The notes under the pieces are model-generated. The model ran no database searches. It was not told where the DNA came from and worked only from the letters and a program-made list of their open reading frames with translations. Below, one piece after another: positions 1-13,468 of a stretch of DNA of 19,372 bases (within the stretch, counting starts at the first letter, position 1; each line of letters starts with the position of its first letter). The position numbers and the translations under genes were made by a program. The stretch covers positions 1-19,372 of the forward strand of contig CAKPRX010000039.1 of assembly GCA_934183135.1 (NCBI GenBank), in the 5' to 3' direction. The stretch comes from an uncultured Prevotella sp. (GTDB lineage: Bacteria > Bacteroidota > Bacteroidia > Bacteroidales > Bacteroidaceae).

Positions 1-2
1 AA

Positions 3-3000
3 ATTGTTGATAACAGAGTAAATTTTGCCAGCGTGCATAATCCGTATCCATATCCGGATTTTCTCGATGTGCAGTTGAAATCCTTCAAGGATTTTCTACA
101 GTTGGAAACTCCGCCTGAAGAACGCAAGAATGACGGTCTGTATAAGGTGTTCGCAGAGAACTTCCCTATCACCGACACTCGTAATAATTTCGTTCTTGAG
201 TTCTTGGATTACTATATTGACCCGCCTCGCTATACGATAGATGAATGTCTGGAGCGTGGGCTGACATATAGTGTACCTTTGAAGGCTAAGATGAAGCTGT
301 ATTGTACCGATCCAGACCACGAGGACTTTAAGGCCGTAATCCAGGATGTATTCCTTGGTACCATCCCATACATGACAAAGAACGGCACATTCGTAATCAA
401 CGGTGCTGAGCGCGTAGTTGTGGCTCAGTTGCACCGTTCGCCGGGTGTCTTCTTCGGTCAGGGTGTACATGCTAATGGTACTGTGCTTTATAGTGCACGT
501 GTAATTCCGTTCAAGGGTTCTTGGATAGAGTTCGCTACCGATATAAACAACGTGATGTATGCTTATATCGACCGTAAGAAGAAATTGCCTGTTACCACTT
601 TGCTTCGTGCCATAGGATATGAGACAGACAAGGATATTCTGCGTATCTTTGATTTGGCTGAAGAGGTTAAGGTGAACAAGAAGAACCTAAAAGCTTGCAT
701 CGGCAGGAAACTTGCCGGTAGTGTACTGAAGCGATGGACTGAGGACTTCGTGGACGAGGATACTGCAGAGGTGGTATCTATCGAGCGTAACGAGGTTATC
801 GTGGAGCGCGAGACGGTTATCTCTGAGGAGAATATGGAAGATATTCTTGACAGCGGTGCGTCGACTATCCTCCTCCATAAGGATGCTACAGCAGCAAACA
901 AGTACTCTATTATCTTCAATACATTGGCCAAGGATCCCTCTAACTCTGAGAAGGAAGCCGTATTATATATCTATCGTCAGCTGCGTAATGCTGATCCTGC
1001 CGATGATGCAAGTGCTAAGGAAGTATTCCAGAACCTGTTCTTCTCGGATAAGCGTTATGACCTCGGTGAGGTAGGCCGTTATCGTATTAATAAGAAACTG
1101 GGCCTCAATACCGACATGGACGTCCGTGTGCTGACCAAGGAGGACATTATTGAGATTATCAAATATCTCATCCAGCTGATTAATTCTAATGCAACGGTTG
1201 ATGATATAGACCACCTGAGTAACCGTCGTGTACGCACGGTGGGTGAGCAGCTGGCCAACCAGTTCTCTATTGGACTGGCCCGTATGAGCAGAACAATCCG
1301 TGAGCGTATGAATGTACGCGACAACGAAGTGTTTACTCCTACTGACTTGATTAACGCAAAGACTATTTCGAGCGTCATTAACTCATTCTTTGGCACCAAT
1401 CCTCTGAGCCAGTTCATGGATCAGACCAACCCGTTGGCAGAGGTTACTCACAAGCGCCGTCTTTCGGCCCTTGGTCCTGGCGGTCTGTCTCGTGAGCGTG
1501 CAGGATTTGAGGTGCGCGACGTTCACTACACTCACTATGGCCGTCTGTGCCCTATTGAGAGTCCAGAGGGTCCTAACATCGGTCTTATCTCGTCTCTCTG
1601 CCTGTATGCCAAGATTAATGACCTCGGCTTTATCGTTACTCCGTATCGTAAGATAGAAAACGGTAAGGCAGATATGGACAACAAAGATGTGCTGTATCTT
1701 ACTGCCGAAGAAGAGGAGGGCAAGATTATTGGCCAGGGCAATGCCCCGTTGACTCCCGAGGGTAACTTTATCCGTAAGGTGGTGAAATGCCGTAAGGATG
1801 CCGATTATCCTGTAGTTCCCCCAGAGCAGGTGGATCTCATGGATGTGGCTCCTCAGCAGATAGCATCGGTGTCAGCCGGTCTTATTCCTTTCTTGGAGCA
1901 TGATGATGGTCACCGTGCCCTGATGGGATGTAACATGATGCGCCAGGCCGTTCCATTGCTCCATAACGATGCGCCTATTGTGGGTACCGGCTTGGAGAAG
2001 AAAGTATGCGAGGACTCTCGCACGATGATTACAGCCGAAGGCGCTGGTGTAATAGAATATGTAGACGCAACTACTATCCGTATACTCTACGACCGTACAG
2101 AGGAGGAGGATTTCGTTAGCTTCGAGCCCGCCTTGAAGGAATACCGTATTCCGAAGTTCCGTCGTACCAACCAAAACATGACCATAGACCTGCGGCCTAT
2201 CTGTAGTAAGGGTCAGCGTGTTAAGGAAGGCGATATCCTTACAGAGGGCTATGCTACCGAGAACGGTGAGTTGGCCCTGGGCCGTAACCTGCTGGTTGCC
2301 TATATACCCTGGAAGGGTTATAACTATGAGGATGCCGTGGTTATTTCAGAGCGTTTGGTACGCGATGATGTTCTCACCTCTGTTCACGTAGACGAGTACT
2401 CACTTGATGTACGTGAGACCAAGCGTGGCGTAGAGGAGTTTACCTCTGATATACCTAACGTTAGTGAGGAAGCCACCAAGGATCTTGACGAGAATGGTGT
2501 TATCCGTGTGGGTGCCCGTGTAGAGCCAGGCGACATCCTGATAGGCAAGATTTCGCCTAAGGGCGAGAGCGACCCTTCGCCAGAGGAAAAATTGCTCCGT
2601 GCCATCTTCGGTGACAAGGCTGGCGATGTGAAGGACTCTTCACTGAAGGCCAATCCTTCTCTGAGTGGTGTCGTTATTGACAAGAAACTCTTCTCCCGCG
2701 CTATCAAGACCCGTGAGTCAAAGAAGCAGGACAAGGTGGTTCTCGCTAAGATAGACGAGGAGTACGAGGCTAAGAATGAGGATCTGAAGGATATCCTCGT
2801 TGATAAGTTGCTCGAACTGACTGATGGCAAGAAGTCTGAAGGTATTAAGGACTATACCGGTGCTGAGATTATTGCTAAGGGCAGCACATTTACCGCTCCC
2901 GCTCTGAAGAATCTGGAGTATGACGGAATTCAGAGTAATGGATGGACAGGCGACGAGCATACCGATGGACTTATCCAGAAGCTCATTATGAACTACATCC

Positions 3001-3803
3001 GTAAGTATAAGCAGCTGGATGCCGAACTGAAGCGTCGCAAGTTTGCCATTACTATCGGCGACGAGCTGCCTTCGGGCATCCTGCAGATGGCCAAGGTGTA
3101 CATTGCCAAGAAACGTAAGATACAGGTGGGCGATAAGCTGGCTGGCCGTCATGGTAACAAGGGTATCGTCTCTAAGGTGGTTCGTCCGGAGGACATGCCG
3201 TTCTTGGAGGATGGACGTCCTGTAGACCTGGTTCTTAACCCTATGGGTGTGCCTTCGCGTATGAACTTGGGTCAGATATTCGAGGCCATCCTTGGCGCTG
3301 CTGGTAAGAAGCTCGGCGTGAAGTTCGCCACACCTATCTTTGATGGTGCCAAGTTGAACGACCTCTCTGAATGGACCGACAAGGCTGGCCTGCCCCGTCT
3401 CTGTTCTACCTATATCTATGATGGCGAGACTGGCGAGAAGTTTGACCAGCCTGCCACAATCGGTATCACTTACTTCTTGAAGCTCGGCCACATGGTTGAG
3501 GACAAGATGCACGCCCGTTCTATCGGCCCGTACAGTCTGATTACTCAGCAGCCGCTTGGTGGTAAAGCCCAGTTCGGTGGTCAGCGTTTTGGAGAGATGG
3601 AGGTTTGGGCTCTTGAGGCCTTCGGTGCCAGCCATGTCCTTCAGGAGATACTTACCATTAAGAGTGATGATGTGGTAGGCCGTTCTAAGGCTTACGAGGC
3701 TATCGTCAAGGGCGATGCCATGCCCACCCCGGGCATCCCAGAGTCTTTGAATGTGCTCCTCCACGAACTCCGTGGTCTTGGTTTAAGTATCAAACTTGAT
3801 TAA
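3..3803 (+). CDS. rpoB: DNA-directed RNA polymerase subunit beta (5' end outside window)
   Basis: Second-largest RNA polymerase subunit, forming one side of the active-site cleft and the rifampicin pocket. The frame is open from the first bases of the window and reads [20 protein letters not shown], which matches the conserved amino terminus of Bacteroidota RpoB (NQRVNFAS...YPDFL). The GTG at 33 is therefore internal and only a few residues are missing upstream. The rifampicin-resistance cluster lies at about 1407-1485 ([23 protein letters not shown]) and carries the usual sensitive residues (D in FMDQ, H in THK, S in SALG). Later landmarks are [10 protein letters not shown] (about 2316), [12 protein letters not shown] (about 3150), the [13 protein letters not shown] segment and [20 protein letters not shown] near the end. 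The subunit ends in LGLSIKLD and TAA. rpoC follows after 28 bases, so the two are co-transcribed. Confidence 0.98.
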   Translation: MVDNRVNFASVHNPYPYPDFLDVQLKSFKDFLQLETPPEERKNDGLYKVFAENFPITDTRNNFVLEFLDYYIDPPRYTIDECLERGLTYSVPLKAKMKLYCTDPDHEDFKAVIQDVFLGTIPYMTKNGTFVINGAERVVVAQLHRSPGVFFGQGVHANGTVLYSARVIPFKGSWIEFATDINNVMYAYIDRKKKLPVTTLLRAIGYETDKDILRIFDLAEEVKVNKKNLKACIGRKLAGSVLKRWTEDFVDEDTAEVVSIERNEVIVERETVISEENMEDILDSGASTILLHKDATAANKYSIIFNTLAKDPSNSEKEAVLYIYRQLRNADPADDASAKEVFQNLFFSDKRYDLGEVGRYRINKKLGLNTDMDVRVLTKEDIIEIIKYLIQLINSNATVDDIDHLSNRRVRTVGEQLANQFSIGLARMSRTIRERMNVRDNEVFTPTDLINAKTISSVINSFFGTNPLSQFMDQTNPLAEVTHKRRLSALGPGGLSRERAGFEVRDVHYTHYGRLCPIESPEGPNIGLISSLCLYAKINDLGFIVTPYRKIENGKADMDNKDVLYLTAEEEEGKIIGQGNAPLTPEGNFIRKVVKCRKDADYPVVPPEQVDLMDVAPQQIASVSAGLIPFLEHDDGHRALMGCNMMRQAVPLLHNDAPIVGTGLEKKVCEDSRTMITAEGAGVIEYVDATTIRILYDRTEEEDFVSFEPALKEYRIPKFRRTNQNMTIDLRPICSKGQRVKEGDILTEGYATENGELALGRNLLVAYIPWKGYNYEDAVVISERLVRDDVLTSVHVDEYSLDVRETKRGVEEFTSDIPNVSEEATKDLDENGVIRVGARVEPGDILIGKISPKGESDPSPEEKLLRAIFGDKAGDVKDSSLKANPSLSGVVIDKKLFSRAIKTRESKKQDKVVLAKIDEEYEAKNEDLKDILVDKLLELTDGKKSEGIKDYTGAEIIAKGSTFTAPALKNLEYDGIQSNGWTGDEHTDGLIQKLIMNYIRKYKQLDAELKRRKFAITIGDELPSGILQMAKVYIAKKRKIQVGDKLAGRHGNKGIVSKVVRPEDMPFLEDGRPVDLVLNPMGVPSRMNLGQIFEAILGAAGKKLGVKFATPIFDGAKLNDLSEWTDKAGLPRLCSTYIYDGETGEKFDQPATIGITYFLKLGHMVEDKMHARSIGPYSLITQQPLGGKAQFGGQRFGEMEVWALEAFGASHVLQEILTIKSDDVVGRSKAYEAIVKGDAMPTPGIPESLNVLLHELRGLGLSIKLD

Positions 3804-3831
3804 ACGAGAACCCTTAATTATTTTAAGAAAA

Positions 3832-8151
<4,320 letters not shown>

Positions 8152-8170
8152 GTAAACATACTTTATACAT

Positions 8171-8219
8171 AAAGAGGGAGCCGCACTCATTACAGAGCTG
8201 CGGCTCCCTCTTTTTTTTT
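8171..8219 (+). terminator. Rho-independent terminator of rpoBC
   Basis: A perfect 15-bp stem is formed by 8171-8185 (AAAGAGGGAGCCGCA) and 8199-8213 (TGCGGCTCCCTCTTT). The 13-base loop can itself pair CTC with GAG. The right arm runs into nine T residues (8211-8219). It lies 19 bases after the rpoC stop. In the opposite direction the hairpin is followed by TTTATGTATAAAG, not a long T-run, so it should terminate well only for rpoC. The convergent membrane-protein ORF reads through it. Confidence 0.95.
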
Positions 8220-8782
8220 GCTGCCTGCTAAAAAAATGAACACGGCCATGCCTTTGTTTCTTTAGATGGCTTTTGACATATTTCTTGCCTTGGTTATGTG
8301 CCAGGACATAGGTTCCGCCAATAAGCAAAATCAAGAAACTGATTACCCATAAGTAATACCCACTTGCCATAGTTATGCTTTTAAAATGTCCTGCTTCATC
8401 AGCAATTATTTTTGGACAAAAAGCAAAAATTAAACTCAATACTACTGTACAGCAACTCCAATATATGAAGGGCTTTTGTTGGTTCCTTATCAAGTGTCTT
8501 ATTGCTATGGCGTATGTGAAGTTGGCAAACCATGACAGAAAGTAGATTTTCAGAAATCCCTCATGGAACAGGAAGCCAGCCCAGCCGAAAATGATGCAAA
8601 ATAGTCCACCTCCAAAATTAAAGATAGATGTAGTTTCGCCATCATAGTGAACTGGTGGCAGCATAAGGCATGCTATAGAATAGCACAATAAGCTAAATGT
8701 TATTGTAGCTTTCTTCTTGATAGCAATATCGTGGATATTCATAGTGGTGGTATCATTGGTTGTGATGAATTTAATGGCTTGC

Positions 8783-9250
8783 CTACTTTTCTATGGGCTC
8801 TAAAATCTTATACGAATTATTTATTTGGCATACAACAAAGGTGGCATTATCTTTAATAACAACTTCTATATAGTTTGGATCCATATAGTATCTGTTAGCT
8901 TTCTCTCTATAGAATTGACGGTCATGTGGTTTTATCCTTCTACACTTCTTTGCTCGGGCAATAAGGACATCATTCCACCTGTCGGAATAATATATAGTGT
9001 CATTGTTGAGTTTGCTTAAGAGCAGCGCGACCTCAGTTGTCTTGCTTCTCATAATCTTGAAGTCAAAACTATCTGTTGTGGTGTGTCGTTTGTTTGTGCC
9101 TATACTAACGTAGGCGTAATCACTAAAAGCGGGAATGTGTATTACCAACTCTTTGTTTTCTAAAGGAAGATTATAATAAAAGGTTGTTTCTTTGCAAGAA
9201 ACAGTTAACACTGAGGCTATAACTATCAGCAATAAATTCCTGATTTTCAT
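8783..9250 (-). CDS. putative lipoprotein, function unknown
   Basis: A 155-residue protein with a lipoprotein signal: MKIRNLL, a hydrophobic core (LLIVIASVL), then TVSC, giving a lipidated cysteine at about residue 19. The +2 residue is lysine. I chose the ATG at 9250. A longer frame to 9328 would put a polar stretch in front of the signal peptide and would include the intergenic UUCG hairpin. The mature part is mostly polar, with beta-like stretches (KELVIHIPAFSDYAYVSIG) and a basic middle (RAKKCRRIKPHDRQFYREK). I recognise no family. It sits 134 bases after the outer-membrane barrel gene and 40 bases before the membrane-protein gene, all on the minus strand, so it probably belongs to that envelope gene set. 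Confidence 0.75.
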   Translation of the reverse strand: MKIRNLLLIVIASVLTVSCKETTFYYNLPLENKELVIHIPAFSDYAYVSIGTNKRHTTTDSFDFKIMRSKTTEVALLLSKLNNDTIYYSDRWNDVLIARAKKCRRIKPHDRQFYREKANRYYMDPNYIEVVIKDNATFVVCQINNSYKILEPIEK

Positions 9251-9280
9251 ATCTTTTACGATTGACTTTATATGCTCTGT

Positions 9281-9298
9281 TTTAGCTCGAAAGCTAAA
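9281..9298 (-). other. short hairpin with UUCG loop between barrel and lipoprotein genes
   Basis: Read on the minus strand this is TTTAGCT-TTCG-AGCTAAA: a perfect 7-bp stem closed by a UUCG loop, one of the most stable RNA tetraloops. It lies 30 bases before the lipoprotein ATG and is not followed by a T-run, so it is not a standard terminator. It could stabilise or separate transcripts within the operon. Confidence 0.45.
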
Positions 9299-9384
9299 GG
9301 ATGATTGGTGGCACAGATGATGGCGCAATGGGATGGTATGCTTGTGATGGTGTTTCTATATGGCATTGTTTAGTTGTTTTGGTT

Positions 9385-12018
9385 TTAATCAAAGTGCAAG
9401 CTACATGAAAGGAGTAAGTAACCTGGCATTTTCATGTAGTGTGATGTCGTGGATGAATACGAAGAGCTGCTAACCATCATCCAATTATTCTTACGTAGAT
9501 GCAATAGCTCATTGCCAGACAACGATATTTGAACCCTCTTCATGTTGTAAGAAACCTGAGCCCCTATATTGCTGGAAACTCTTTCCATGCCTCCGCCATT
9601 GGCCTTGCTTAACGTATAATTTATAGATCCTTTGAATTGTCCATATTTGAAATATGTATATAAATGCGCCTCGTACAACTCGCTATATTGTCTCCGGTCT
9701 GCATAACTTGTGTATATGTTCTTTTTGTATAAGCCTCCCAAATCAAAGTTGAATATTGATTTCAGCCTGGTTTTAAGGTTAATCTCTCCCTTAGGTACCT
9801 GTGCGGTTGTGTTGAACATCATGCCGTTCAATACACTTGTCATGCGGCTTTGCGTCCATGACAATTTTATGTTGGCATCTACCGGCCAGTGTCCTATACC
9901 TTTTGAAATGACACCGTGAAACGACATCCATTCCTCGTTGCCGCCATCAATGTATGTCAAATTCCTGGTTATACCTCTCTGGGTGACGCTTGCCAAACCG
10001 CCTCCCTTTGTATGGGAATACATACCAGAGACAAAGAGCAAAAGATTGTGGTAATTGTTGATGAGCCTGTAGTGTATGGAATAGTCATCCTTGTCGATAA
10101 ATGGCGAATGAATTGCTGATGTATTCTGTATTCTATCGTAGGAAAGATGTATGGGGAAATCAGCAAGCCTGTTCAGGTCGTTTTGGTACGTTTCTCTGCT
10201 TCCAGTCAAGATGAGCTCACTCTTGGGACTGAAAACCAAGCGAAGCAGTGAATTATGATTGAATCTGACAGAGCTGTTGTCGCTCTTGGATGATAGGTTG
10301 TATTTGTTATCTGTCAAAGAGGCATTGACCTTGAACCTCAACACCCCGGCTGTCTTTTCAAAAATAAGCGAACCACTTTGTTTCTTGTATATTCCTTTCG
10401 CCTTATGGCTGTCCAACGCTGTATCTTCAGTGCCTAAATCATCCTTGTTGTAATTGTGGCGTAAGGCAAGGGCGATATAATATCCTCTGGGGAGAGCCCA
10501 CTTGCTGCCAGTCTCCAAAGAATACATATAGCTGTTCGATGATAAATAGGAGCGAACACCATACAGATGGGCTCCTGCACTATAATATGTAGGCAGCAGG
10601 AGGCTGTCATTAAGCACATTCAGCTTCTCGTCTTGCGATTTACGGCCAAGAGTTACCAAGGCATAAAGAGCCGTACTCCCCAGTTTGCCAGTAATTTGGA
10701 GGGACTGCCTAATATCATTCTTGTTCAGCCTTTTCCCTTCTCTCAAGTTCATGCTATTGCTGCCCCAGTAGGCCATCTGCTGGGATGAAGAATAGTAGGA
10801 CAACTTGGCAAACGTGGAAGAGAGTACTTCCAGTCGGTCTGTAGGGCGCCACTTTATATTTATATTGGCAGAGCCGGTCTCATTGTCTTTCTCCGTAGAG
10901 TCATTGTACTCGGTGTGAAGTGCCGAGGCAAAATAGAGACTGCTGTTTCTGTCAAACGCGTTCATCTTCGCCTTGTTCAGCAAGACCCCCACTTTTATAT
11001 CCCATTTGTTGGTAGGCGCATACACTCCATTCAGGATTAGCGCAGCATTGGTATTCCGATACACGTTGGATGGTGGCGTAAGCATAGCACTCTCTTCCTC
11101 GGAGAGTTGCAGCTGGCTCACACCGCCAGAGGCAAGTCCGCCGAGCCCGATGATGCTTCCTATATAATCCTCCACCGAAAGGATTTCCTTGCCCAGATTG
11201 TTTGATGACAGGGCAGCGGACAAAGAGCCTTTCTTTCCTATGAGTAAGGAGGTCGATTTGGCTTGATACTTGTTGAGTATGCCTCCTCCACCATCTATTT
11301 TAGCGGTGAAGCGCAGCGATTCTGATGTCTTTAGATTCAGGGCAGTTCTCTGGTCGCTGCTCTTGATGGCGTTTGCCAGAGTACCATCATTCCAGTTGCG
11401 TAGAATCTCAGCTCCGCTCACCACATCGGCTGACAAGCCGTTGAGCATCATTCCACTGCCTGTTGACATAACATCATTGCCATTGACAAGAATCTTGTCA
11501 ATGTTCTTCCCCTCGTATCTTACCTTTCCAGTTTCGCTGACCTCCATTCCCGGCAAGCGCCTCAATACATCAGATACATTCTCTTCCGCACCGGTCTTAA
11601 AATGATTTATGTCGAAAATGACGCTGTCGCCTCTTGTCTTAATACCAGAGTAGTTGCCCTTGACCACGACCTCGTCCAACTTGTGTGTCTTCGGTTGCAA
11701 AGTAATCAGATATTGAGATTTGGATAAGTCATATCTCAATATGCCGTCTTCATACCCTACACATTTTACATGGAACCATGCAGATGCAGTAGGGGCAGTG
11801 TTCAGATGAAAAAGCCCCTTGCTGTCCGTCACAGCATACGTTTCCATAGGTTGTTTGGCCAGGCTGTCTGGATAGAGCATGACATTGGCCATGGCCACAG
11901 GCTGCCCCTCAGTATTGACGACCGTTCCGGATATTCGCTCTTGGGCAAACGCAGACATACTACTACACCAAAAGCATAGTAGTATGCCGATAGCTTGCAT
12001 ATAGAGATGGTGCTTCAT
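9385..12018 (-). CDS. outer-membrane beta-barrel protein with carboxypeptidase-regulatory-like and plug-like domains (TonB-dependent-receptor-like)
   Basis: An 877-residue outer-membrane protein. Signal peptide 1-25 with likely cleavage at AFA/QE. Residues about 28-108 form a carboxypeptidase-regulatory-like beta-sandwich (ISGTVVNTEGQPVAMANVML ... GLFHL). Residues about 113-230 resemble a receptor plug (LDEVVVKG, DVLRRLPGMEV, ILVNGNDV). The remainder alternates polar and aromatic residues, as in a large barrel, and ends in LLLSCSLHFD. This arrangement is typical of the Bacteroidota barrel proteins found next to GLPGLI genes. No substrate can be read from the sequence. Its ATG follows the TAA of the GLPGLI gene with no spacer (TAAATG on the minus strand), which implies co-transcription and probably translational coupling. 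I see no obvious canonical TonB box, so energy coupling through TonB is an assumption. Confidence 0.88.
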   Translation of the reverse strand: MKHHLYMQAIGILLCFWCSSMSAFAQERISGTVVNTEGQPVAMANVMLYPDSLAKQPMETYAVTDSKGLFHLNTAPTASAWFHVKCVGYEDGILRYDLSKSQYLITLQPKTHKLDEVVVKGNYSGIKTRGDSVIFDINHFKTGAEENVSDVLRRLPGMEVSETGKVRYEGKNIDKILVNGNDVMSTGSGMMLNGLSADVVSGAEILRNWNDGTLANAIKSSDQRTALNLKTSESLRFTAKIDGGGGILNKYQAKSTSLLIGKKGSLSAALSSNNLGKEILSVEDYIGSIIGLGGLASGGVSQLQLSEEESAMLTPPSNVYRNTNAALILNGVYAPTNKWDIKVGVLLNKAKMNAFDRNSSLYFASALHTEYNDSTEKDNETGSANINIKWRPTDRLEVLSSTFAKLSYYSSSQQMAYWGSNSMNLREGKRLNKNDIRQSLQITGKLGSTALYALVTLGRKSQDEKLNVLNDSLLLPTYYSAGAHLYGVRSYLSSNSYMYSLETGSKWALPRGYYIALALRHNYNKDDLGTEDTALDSHKAKGIYKKQSGSLIFEKTAGVLRFKVNASLTDNKYNLSSKSDNSSVRFNHNSLLRLVFSPKSELILTGSRETYQNDLNRLADFPIHLSYDRIQNTSAIHSPFIDKDDYSIHYRLINNYHNLLLFVSGMYSHTKGGGLASVTQRGITRNLTYIDGGNEEWMSFHGVISKGIGHWPVDANIKLSWTQSRMTSVLNGMMFNTTAQVPKGEINLKTRLKSIFNFDLGGLYKKNIYTSYADRRQYSELYEAHLYTYFKYGQFKGSINYTLSKANGGGMERVSSNIGAQVSYNMKRVQISLSGNELLHLRKNNWMMVSSSSYSSTTSHYMKMPGYLLLSCSLHFD

Positions 12019-12720
12019 TTACATGCGGATAATTCTTACCTTGCCCGCCTGTGCGCCACGCGATTTAATCTTTTCTGCTTCCAGCTTGTTGAAGTCCTCC
12101 TGCGATATAACCTTGCCTTTGGTAGGAACCTCAAAGGCCGGTGTGTCTTTCAGGTTGACCATTTCTTGCAGCACATACGAATAGGTCGGTGTGTCGAGCT
12201 GCATAATTATACCTGGCAGCCCCAAATAGCCCATGGGGCCAACGTTTAAGGGAATGTCAGTGCAGAACCATGCCGTAACCGGGATGTTGCCAGTGGTTGT
12301 AGCTTTGGTACATACCTTGCCATTGATGGTCTTCGTCTCTTTTGTAAGAGCCCAATTGTAAGGTTTGTACTTATCTTTAATAAGGAAGAGTTTGTCAACA
12401 ATATACTTCTGCGCACACACCGAATCCTTGGCCATGTCAATATAAATATCCCCAGCCGCTCCTATCGTTTTTACTCCTGTGTCTTTTTCGCTGGAACCTT
12501 CGCTAAAGGAATATTTCCCATCAGCATAGAGCATCGTGAAAGTCTTCTTGTCATTCTGGAACTTCTGAATAACCATCTCGCGGATGTGTGCGTCCTCGAT
12601 GCCTTTTACTGCCTCGGAGATAACGTGCGTTGCCGCATAAATACACTTTACGTTTTGAGATTGGGCAGATGCACTACCCCCCCATACAATGCTCATTAGC
12701 AAAAATAATAAATGTTTCAT
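12019..12720 (-). CDS. GLPGLI family protein
   Basis: A 233-residue secreted protein; the signal peptide is about 1-19 (SASA/Q). The family signature is clear: VTAWFCTDIPLNVGP at 148-162 followed by YLGLPGIIMQL at 165-175, with the name motif present as GLPGII. The family (TIGR01200) is restricted mainly to Bacteroidota, is predicted to be periplasmic and has no firmly established function. The carboxyl terminus is basic (KSRGAQAGKVRIIRM). It is the first gene of a minus-strand group and overlaps nothing, but its stop codon directly abuts the start of the barrel gene. Upstream is an inverted repeat with an extra half-site (12761-12793) that may regulate the group. Confidence 0.92.
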   Translation of the reverse strand: MKHLLFLLMSIVWGGSASAQSQNVKCIYAATHVISEAVKGIEDAHIREMVIQKFQNDKKTFTMLYADGKYSFSEGSSEKDTGVKTIGAAGDIYIDMAKDSVCAQKYIVDKLFLIKDKYKPYNWALTKETKTINGKVCTKATTTGNIPVTAWFCTDIPLNVGPMGYLGLPGIIMQLDTPTYSYVLQEMVNLKDTPAFEVPTKGKVISQEDFNKLEAEKIKSRGAQAGKVRIIRM

Positions 12721-12760
12721 GTCAAATAAAAGCTTTAATACGACTATCGTTGTTTCTTAT

Positions 12761-12793
12761 TTCCGTATTGTATTCCGTCTATAAGAACGGAAT
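12761..12793. promoter_or_regulatory. TTCCGT half-sites upstream of the GLPGLI operon
   Basis: ATTCCGT (12772-12778) and ACGGAAT (12787-12793) form a perfect 7-bp inverted repeat around 8 bases. A third TTCCGT lies at 12761-12766, exactly 12 bp before the one at 12773-12778, in direct orientation. The group lies 41-73 bases upstream of the GLPGLI start. It could bind a dimeric regulator or form a hairpin in the leader. A weak candidate -7 box (minus strand TCATTTTG, 12823-12830, one mismatch to TAnnTTTG) lies further upstream, which would place the repeat in the 5' leader. Confidence 0.35.
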
Positions 12794-12915
12794 AGTCTTG
12801 ATTTTATTATATAAGGTGGCGGCAAAATGACGGAGTATGTATCATCTGTGTACTACAGAGAGCCTCCGAGTCTTTAGCCATCCTGCCCAGCCCTTGATGG
12901 CTGATGGCCTTGCCG

Positions 12916-13410
12916 CTATAGCAGCTTTAGCGCGATGGCGGCACAGGCTTCGGCGTCGGCTAAGGCGTGGTGGTGCTTTGCCAGGTCGTAACCACAATAG
13001 GCGGCCACCGTCTGGAGCTGGTGGTTGGGCAGACGGCTGCCCAGCAGACGGCGCGCAGCCCTGCAGGTGCAGTAGAACGTGTAGCCTGGATAGGTCATTC
13101 GGTAAGCCGCGAAAGCCGCCTTCAGACAGCCCTCGTCAAAGGGGCTGTTGTGAGCCGCTAAGGGCAGTCCTTCTATCCTTGGCGCTATCTGCTCCCATAC
13201 CTGTGGAAAGGTGGGCGCATCCTCTACATCCGTCATGGTCAGTCCGTGTACCCGTGTCGTAAAGTAAGTAAAAAAATCGGGATACGGGTAGATGAGGCTG
13301 TAGAACCTGTCGGCCACCTGGCCACCCCTTACGACGACCACGCCCACACTGCATACGCTGCTGCGGTGCCCATTGGCCGTCTCGAAGTCTATCGCTGCAA
13401 AATCTTTCAT
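12916..13410 (-). CDS. 3'-5' exonuclease, DnaQ-like DEDDh family
   Basis: A 164-residue stand-alone exonuclease domain that should remove nucleotides from 3' ends using two metal ions. All catalytic motifs are present: D8 and E10 in AAIDFETANG, D92 in LAAHNSPFDEG, and H147/D152 in HHALADAE, which marks the DEDDh subclass (DnaQ, RNase T and related proteins). I chose the ATG at 13410 (MKDFAAIDFE), since the fold begins at once there; the 31 residues of the longer frame upstream show no conservation I recognise. It has no extra domains, unlike DinG- or PolC-type proteins, so its substrate cannot be named. It starts 58 bases after ogt on the same strand and may be co-transcribed with it. Confidence 0.92.
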   Translation of the reverse strand: MKDFAAIDFETANGHRSSVCSVGVVVVRGGQVADRFYSLIYPYPDFFTYFTTRVHGLTMTDVEDAPTFPQVWEQIAPRIEGLPLAAHNSPFDEGCLKAAFAAYRMTYPGYTFYCTCRAARRLLGSRLPNHQLQTVAAYCGYDLAKHHHALADAEACAAIALKLL

Positions 13411-13468
13411 ACTCAGAGTTTTAATGATGATGCTCCTGATAGTGGAGCCCATGGCATACATCGCGCTG

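Noticed and set aside
1407..1485. Possible rifampicin-resistance change in rpoB
   Set aside because: The FMDQ, THK and SALG residues are those of sensitive polymerases. The T in DQTNPL is normal for Bacteroidota.
2718..3764. Long open frame (348 codons) on the minus strand inside rpoB
   Set aside because: It is entirely antisense to conserved rpoB sequence; its residues mirror rpoB codons and show no domain.
3796..3831. TTG start for rpoC overlapping the end of rpoB
   Set aside because: The 12 extra residues are not part of the conserved RpoC amino terminus; [10 protein letters not shown] at 3832 is.
12876..12902. Inverted repeat AGCCATC...GATGGCT downstream of the exonuclease stop as a terminator
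   Set aside because: The 7-bp stem has a 13-base loop and no T-run follows on the minus strand, so terminator function is not supported.
12837..13262. Arg/Pro/Ser-rich plus-strand frame opposite the exonuclease
   Set aside because: Shadow of the exonuclease gene, which has all DEDDh motifs on the minus strand.
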